A DNA stretch of 64,000 bases from CBDDIP01 sp965229005 (GTDB lineage: Bacteria; Actinomycetota; Acidimicrobiia; Acidimicrobiales; Ilumatobacteraceae). The stretch is from the NCBI GenBank assembly GCA_965229005.1, contig CBDDIP010000001.1, positions 868,001 through 932,000 of the forward strand. The letters are read 5' to 3'. The notes beneath the pieces were generated by a model, which saw nothing but the letters and a program-made list of their open reading frames with translations, searched no databases and was not told the DNA's origin. Below are positions 60,423 through 64,000 of this stretch, piece by piece. The stretch's first letter is position 1. Each line of letters opens with the position of its first letter. The position numbers were made by a program, and so were the translations under genes.

Positions 60423-61336
60423 ACGCCCATCCCTCCACCCATGTTGACCATCTCACCCGTCATCGCGCTGGCGGCAGGCGACGCGAGGAAGGCGACCATG
60501 TTGGCGACCTCTTCCGGCAGCTCGTAGCGCTGGATCGCGGTGCGGCCGGCGGCGTACACGCCGTTGACGACCGGTTGACCGAACGGGCGGTTCGGTCCCC
60601 ACATCGAGCCGGCGTTCACGCCGTTGATGGCGATGTTGTAGGGCGCCAGCTCCATGCTGACGAAGCGGGTGAACTGCATCAGCCCGCGCTTCGCCGCGCC
60701 GTACATGACCATGCCGGGCATGGCCGTGTTCGCCGACTCCGAACCGATGTTGACGATGCGTCCGCCGCCTCGCGGGATCATGTGGTCGAGCACGGCGCGT
60801 ACGGCGTAGATCGGGCCGACCATCGAGCCGAGCACGGTGACGTCGATGCCCTCCTTCGGCAACGTCGGGAACGGGCCCATCATGGCCCCGGCCGCGTTGT
60901 TGACGAGGATGTCGATGCCGCCGAGCAGCTCGTTGCTCTCCGCGAGCACTCGCACGATGTCGTCCCACTCGAAGACGTTGCCGTGCACGGCGTGCGCCTC
61001 AACGCCCCACCGCTCGGTCAGCTTCGCGGCCAAGCCGGCTGCATCGGGCGGCGATGCCCACCGCATGCGGCCGGACTCCTGCGCGACCGCGGGGTCGAGG
61101 TCGACGATGGCGACGTCGGCGCCGAGCCCGGCGAGCCGGTTCGCGCAGGCCTGGCCGAGGTTCACCCCGGCGCCGCCCATGATCACGGCCTTCTTGCCCT
61201 TCAGGCTGAGGAGCTCGGCAACGGTCTTGTCGATGCTGTCGAGCGGGATGCGTGACTCGTCCCACCACTGCTCGTTGGTGAAGCCGGCATCGAGGTCCGC
61301 CTGCACGAGCTTGTTGAGGTAGTTCTCGAACGTCAT
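60419..61336 (-). CDS. Short-chain dehydrogenase/reductase with N-terminal extension
   Basis: 305 residues from ATG 61336. After ~50 extra residues comes the Rossmann motif GGAGVNLGQACANRL, then DILVNNAAGAMMG, the catalytic Ser in VNIGSESAN and Tyr-x3-Lys in MYGAAKRGLMQF. The end MTGEMVNMGGGM is typical. It oxidises or reduces an alcohol/ketone, plausibly making the ketone used by the BVMO. First gene of the SDR-unknown-SnoaL operon. Confidence 0.93.
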   Translation of the reverse strand: MTFENYLNKLVQADLDAGFTNEQWWDESRIPLDSIDKTVAELLSLKGKKAVIMGGAGVNLGQACANRLAGLGADVAIVDLDPAVAQESGRMRWASPPDAAGLAAKLTERWGVEAHAVHGNVFEWDDIVRVLAESNELLGGIDILVNNAAGAMMGPFPTLPKEGIDVTVLGSMVGPIYAVRAVLDHMIPRGGGRIVNIGSESANTAMPGMVMYGAAKRGLMQFTRFVSMELAPYNIAINGVNAGSMWGPNRPFGQPVVNGVYAAGRTAIQRYELPEEVANMVAFLASPAASAMTGEMVNMGGGMGV

Positions 61337-61436
61337 GAAGGGCCCCCGATGGTGGATGGTGCGGCGCGCTCGAACATAACCCTGGCCGGCGAGCGCTGTC
61401 CGGGGACGCGTGCGAGTGGGCGGAACGCGCCCGGGA

Positions 61437-62366
61437 TCAGCGGGCGTCGATGACGGCTGGCGCGACGGCGAGCAGTTCGTCGACGCCGGCAGCGAAGTCC
61501 GGCGGCGTGGTGTAGAGCACGACGTGATCGGCTCCCGCCGCCAGGAGTCGCTGCACCGCCGCGGCGACCGTGTCGGGCGAGCCGTACGCGCAGAGGTCGC
61601 CCACGACGCGATCCGAGCCACCGCTCAGCTCCTCGTCGGTGTAACCCGCTGCACGCAACGCGTTGCCGTAGGGCGAACCGGGGAACGTGGCGATGCCGGT
61701 GAGTGCGGCGGCTGCGCGAGCGCGTGCCGCCGCCTCGTCGTCGTCGAGGTAGATGTTCAGCCCGACGACCAGCAGCTTGTCGGCACCGAGCGTCGACCTC
61801 GCCTCGGCGACGTACGCCGGCGGCACCGTCACGATCATCGCGCCGTCGGCGACGTCGCCCGCCTGTGCGATGGCCTTGCGCCCGAGGGCGGCGAGGATCG
61901 TCGCGTAGTTCACGGCCGGGGTGGCGAGCGGAGGCGAGCTCTCCGTGAGGCGGGAGACGTACCTGCGCAGCTGCGAGAGCGGCTTGCCGTAGTCGCGTTC
62001 GACACGGCTCGCCTGACTCGGGTACCCCGCCCCGATGCCGAGGAGGAACCGACCAGGGAACGCTTCACCCAACTGCGACGAGGCCGCGTGCGCGACCATC
62101 GGCGGGCGTGCCCACATGGGGGTGATCGCCGTGCCGAAGATCATCCGCTCGGTCGCCTGCAGGTGCAGGGCGAGCTGCACGAACACGTCCTTGCCGCCCA
62201 AGCCCTCCTTCAGCCACGCGGCGCGGTAGCCGGCCGCCTCGAGGCGGCGCACCGCATCGCGCTGCTGATCGATCGGCGCTTCCGATGTGAGGCCGATGCC
62301 GGGGAGCGCGAACCCGATCCTGCCGAGTGCCGAACGCGTGGCTTCGACGATGTCCTGATGTGTCAT
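61437..62366 (-). CDS. LLM-class (luciferase-like) flavin/F420-dependent oxidoreductase
   Basis: 309 residues from ATG 62366. IGFALPGIGLTSEAPIDQQRDAV, AAWLKEGLGGKDVFVQLAL, FGTAITPMWARPPMVAHAA and RFLLGIGAGYPSQ follow the bacterial luciferase-like barrel, with a C-terminal block typical of the TIGR03620-like F420 group. It may use F420 or reduced FMN. It starts 40 bases after the esterase stop and runs in the same direction as the SDR operon 100 bases on. Confidence 0.9.
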   Translation of the reverse strand: MTHQDIVEATRSALGRIGFALPGIGLTSEAPIDQQRDAVRRLEAAGYRAAWLKEGLGGKDVFVQLALHLQATERMIFGTAITPMWARPPMVAHAASSQLGEAFPGRFLLGIGAGYPSQASRVERDYGKPLSQLRRYVSRLTESSPPLATPAVNYATILAALGRKAIAQAGDVADGAMIVTVPPAYVAEARSTLGADKLLVVGLNIYLDDDEAAARARAAAALTGIATFPGSPYGNALRAAGYTDEELSGGSDRVVGDLCAYGSPDTVAAAVQRLLAAGADHVVLYTTPPDFAAGVDELLAVAPAVIDAR

Positions 62367-62406
62367 GTGCGTGGGCTCCTGGTTGTCGGTCGGTCGAGCA
62401 CGGCGC

Positions 62407-63972
62407 TCATCGGATGCCGTCCCACAGCAGTCGCTCGCGGCCACCGGGGTCGTCGACGACACGGCTGTCGTAGTCGAGGATCATCGTCGCCCGCTGCTGG
62501 AGGTCGTAGGCCGGCCAGGCCGGCAGGTGCTCGTGCTGCGGCAAGCCGCCTCGGATGAAGCTGACCCACGCGGCGTGGATCTGTTCCTGCATGCCACGTG
62601 CATGACCCTCGAACGGCACCGGCGCGCCGAGCTTGAGGAACACGTGGTGATGCATCGCGATCGGGGGGTACGGCTGCGCCAGGAAGTACATGAACACTGC
62701 TGTCCCGCGGCTCGACGCTGCCTCCGCGAGCCGGATCGCCGGCACACGCCAATCCGCATCGGCCACGATCTCGCCGAGCATCGTGCTCGGACTCGTCCCT
62801 GGAAGCGCCGCCCGGTAACCGGCAACGATCCCGTCAGCGCCGTCACCGTGGAACGGGCGCAGGATCGACACGAGGTCGTCGTCGGTCAGCCACCCGTAGC
62901 GCGCCAGCCACGGCTGCGGTACGAGCCGGCCGTCGGTGACCGACGTGGCGTATCCGCCGTAGTAGTCGTTGCCGAGCACACCGGGGATGAAGTGGTCGTA
63001 GCGCTGCGTGCCGATCAGCAGCGCCACGTCGGCGCCGCTGCCCTCAGCGATGGCCCGGACGGGATCCGCCCTGAGCACCTCGCCGTCCACCACCGGCAAC
63101 AAGGAGCCGTAGTTGAACCAGGCACTGGGGTTGACCGTGCTCGGATGGCCTTCCGCGTGCAGCGCGCGAATCGACGCATCGAGCAGCGCGGCCGGTGTGG
63201 CCGCGATCAACGTCTCGTGCGTCGACCCACGCGCATCGAGGCAGTCGACGATGGAGCGGGCGACGTGGGTAGCCACCTCGGTGGAGATGGGCCGGAACAG
63301 GTCGCCGCCGCTGCAGACGATCCCTCGGTGGAACAGTCCCGTCGCGCGCGCGGAGGCCGTCAACGTCATCACCTTGTGTCCCCCACCGGATGCGCCGGCG
63401 ATCGTGACGTTCGCCGGGTCGCCGCCGAACGCGGCGATGTTGTCGCGCACCCAGCGCAACGCCTCGATCAGGTCGAGCGTGCCGGCGTTGCCCGATTCGG
63501 CGTAGTCCGGCCCGAGGAGCTCAGCGAGGTAGAGGAAGCCGAACACGTCGAGGCGGTGGTTCACCGTGACGACGACGATGTCCGCGCGTGCCGCCAACGC
63601 GGCGCCGTCGGTGGTCGGGTCGCTGCCCGATCCGCTGCGGTAGGCGCCGCTGTGCAGCCACACCAGCACCGGGCGGCCCGCCGCCGGGTCGCATCCCGGC
63701 GTCCACACGTTGAGCACCAGGCAGTCCTCGGACTGGTTGCCGTCGATCGGCTGCGGGCCACCGGGCAGCGGTGCCGGGACGAGCTGCGGGCAGCTCGGCC
63801 CGAACGCCAGCGCGTCGAGCACGCCATCCCACGGCTGCACCGGATCGGGCGACAGGAAGCGACCTGCAATCGCGTACGGGATCCCCTTGAACGCAACGCC
63901 GCCGGTCGACACGACGCCGCGCACCTCGCCGGCGCGCGTGCGCACGACGTCTGCGGCGCTGCTCGTGTCCAC
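62407..63972 (-). CDS. Type-B carboxylesterase
   Basis: 521 residues from GTG 63972. SEDCLVLNVWTP is the type-B signature. The nucleophilic Ser is in TIAGASGGGHKV, with Ala and Gly replacing the usual ESAG context. VWLHSGAYRSGSG is the oxyanion hole (HSGAY instead of HGGGF), and MHHHVFLKLGAP probably holds the catalytic His. It hydrolyses esters; the altered oxyanion and nucleophile motifs suggest an unusual substrate. Only 28 bases follow to the window edge. Confidence 0.92.
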   Translation of the reverse strand: MDTSSAADVVRTRAGEVRGVVSTGGVAFKGIPYAIAGRFLSPDPVQPWDGVLDALAFGPSCPQLVPAPLPGGPQPIDGNQSEDCLVLNVWTPGCDPAAGRPVLVWLHSGAYRSGSGSDPTTDGAALAARADIVVVTVNHRLDVFGFLYLAELLGPDYAESGNAGTLDLIEALRWVRDNIAAFGGDPANVTIAGASGGGHKVMTLTASARATGLFHRGIVCSGGDLFRPISTEVATHVARSIVDCLDARGSTHETLIAATPAALLDASIRALHAEGHPSTVNPSAWFNYGSLLPVVDGEVLRADPVRAIAEGSGADVALLIGTQRYDHFIPGVLGNDYYGGYATSVTDGRLVPQPWLARYGWLTDDDLVSILRPFHGDGADGIVAGYRAALPGTSPSTMLGEIVADADWRVPAIRLAEAASSRGTAVFMYFLAQPYPPIAMHHHVFLKLGAPVPFEGHARGMQEQIHAAWVSFIRGGLPQHEHLPAWPAYDLQQRATMILDYDSRVVDDPGGRERLLWDGIR

Positions 63973-64000
63973 GTGAGTCGTCCGCCCCTACAGCGAGGAT

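Overview
The window is 64 kb of high-GC, densely packed chromosomal DNA from an actinobacterium. Several gene types point that way: an actinobacterial coproheme decarboxylase (ChdC/HemQ), a CysO-like sulfur carrier, the DUF3263 + LytR_C gene pair, GpgS next to folate genes, an LLM-type flavin/F420 enzyme, GTG starts with 4-base GTGA/ATGA overlaps, and CIRCE-controlled groEL. The secreted protein with VDxRLxDTR-type repeats and the sigma/anti-sigma fusion suggest the class Acidimicrobiia (Ilumatobacter-like). That placement is inference; no rRNA is present.

Region 1 (1-18.2 kb) is mostly housekeeping and envelope. It holds a membrane-tethered ECF sigma/anti-sigma fusion cut by the window edge, a lipoprotein of the periplasmic Leu/Ile/Val-binding type, hemQ, fdhD, an aquaporin, and an FAD oxidoreductase flanked on both sides by arrays of hairpin-forming tandem repeats. 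After these come a small lipoprotein, groEL, a transglutaminase-like protein, a secreted propeller/repeat protein, cysO, an amidase, glycerate kinase, the LytR_C/DUF3263 pair and uridine kinase.

Region 2 (18.2-28.4 kb) contains a large sortase-type surface protein, an FdhF/YdeP-like molybdenum oxidoreductase (which the FdhD at 4.4 kb could serve), a methyltransferase, a TauD-like dioxygenase, one tRNA-Thr, a frameshifted RibD-like gene fused to half a DHPS-like gene, gpgS and a folB-folK fusion.

Region 3 (28.4-44.98 kb) is acyl-CoA and transport metabolism. An apparently eight-gene minus-strand operon (40412 down to 31947) runs: a fused LivH-LivM-LivG ABC transporter, LivF, riboflavin kinase, acyl-CoA ligase, a small Cys protein, a CaiB-type CoA-transferase, and CoA-transferase subunits A and B. 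Divergent from it lie an FAH-family hydrolase, a bicupin and a nitroreductase, then a class III aminotransferase and a GntR/FadR-type regulator. Copies of a CTATAGATT-centred palindrome lie in front of these units and again in front of an IclR gene at 50.6 kb, suggesting one regulon.

Region 4 (45-64 kb) is catabolic. It has a thiolase-like/DUF35/amidohydrolase operon, two alpha/beta hydrolases, a 2-oxopent-4-enoate hydratase-like enzyme, IclR, a Baeyer-Villiger-type monooxygenase, SnoaL-like proteins, a Rieske ferredoxin, acetaldehyde dehydrogenase, 4-hydroxy-2-oxovalerate aldolase, ferredoxin reductase, an NADP oxidoreductase, an SDR, an LLM enzyme and a type-B carboxylesterase. The hydratase-aldolase-dehydrogenase trio is the lower meta-cleavage route to pyruvate and acetyl-CoA. 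The monooxygenase, SDR and esterase fit oxidation of a cyclic or terpenoid-like ketone or alcohol upstream of it. No ring-cleavage dioxygenase or oxygenase alpha subunit is in the window.

No CRISPR array, insertion sequence, integrase or rRNA was found.
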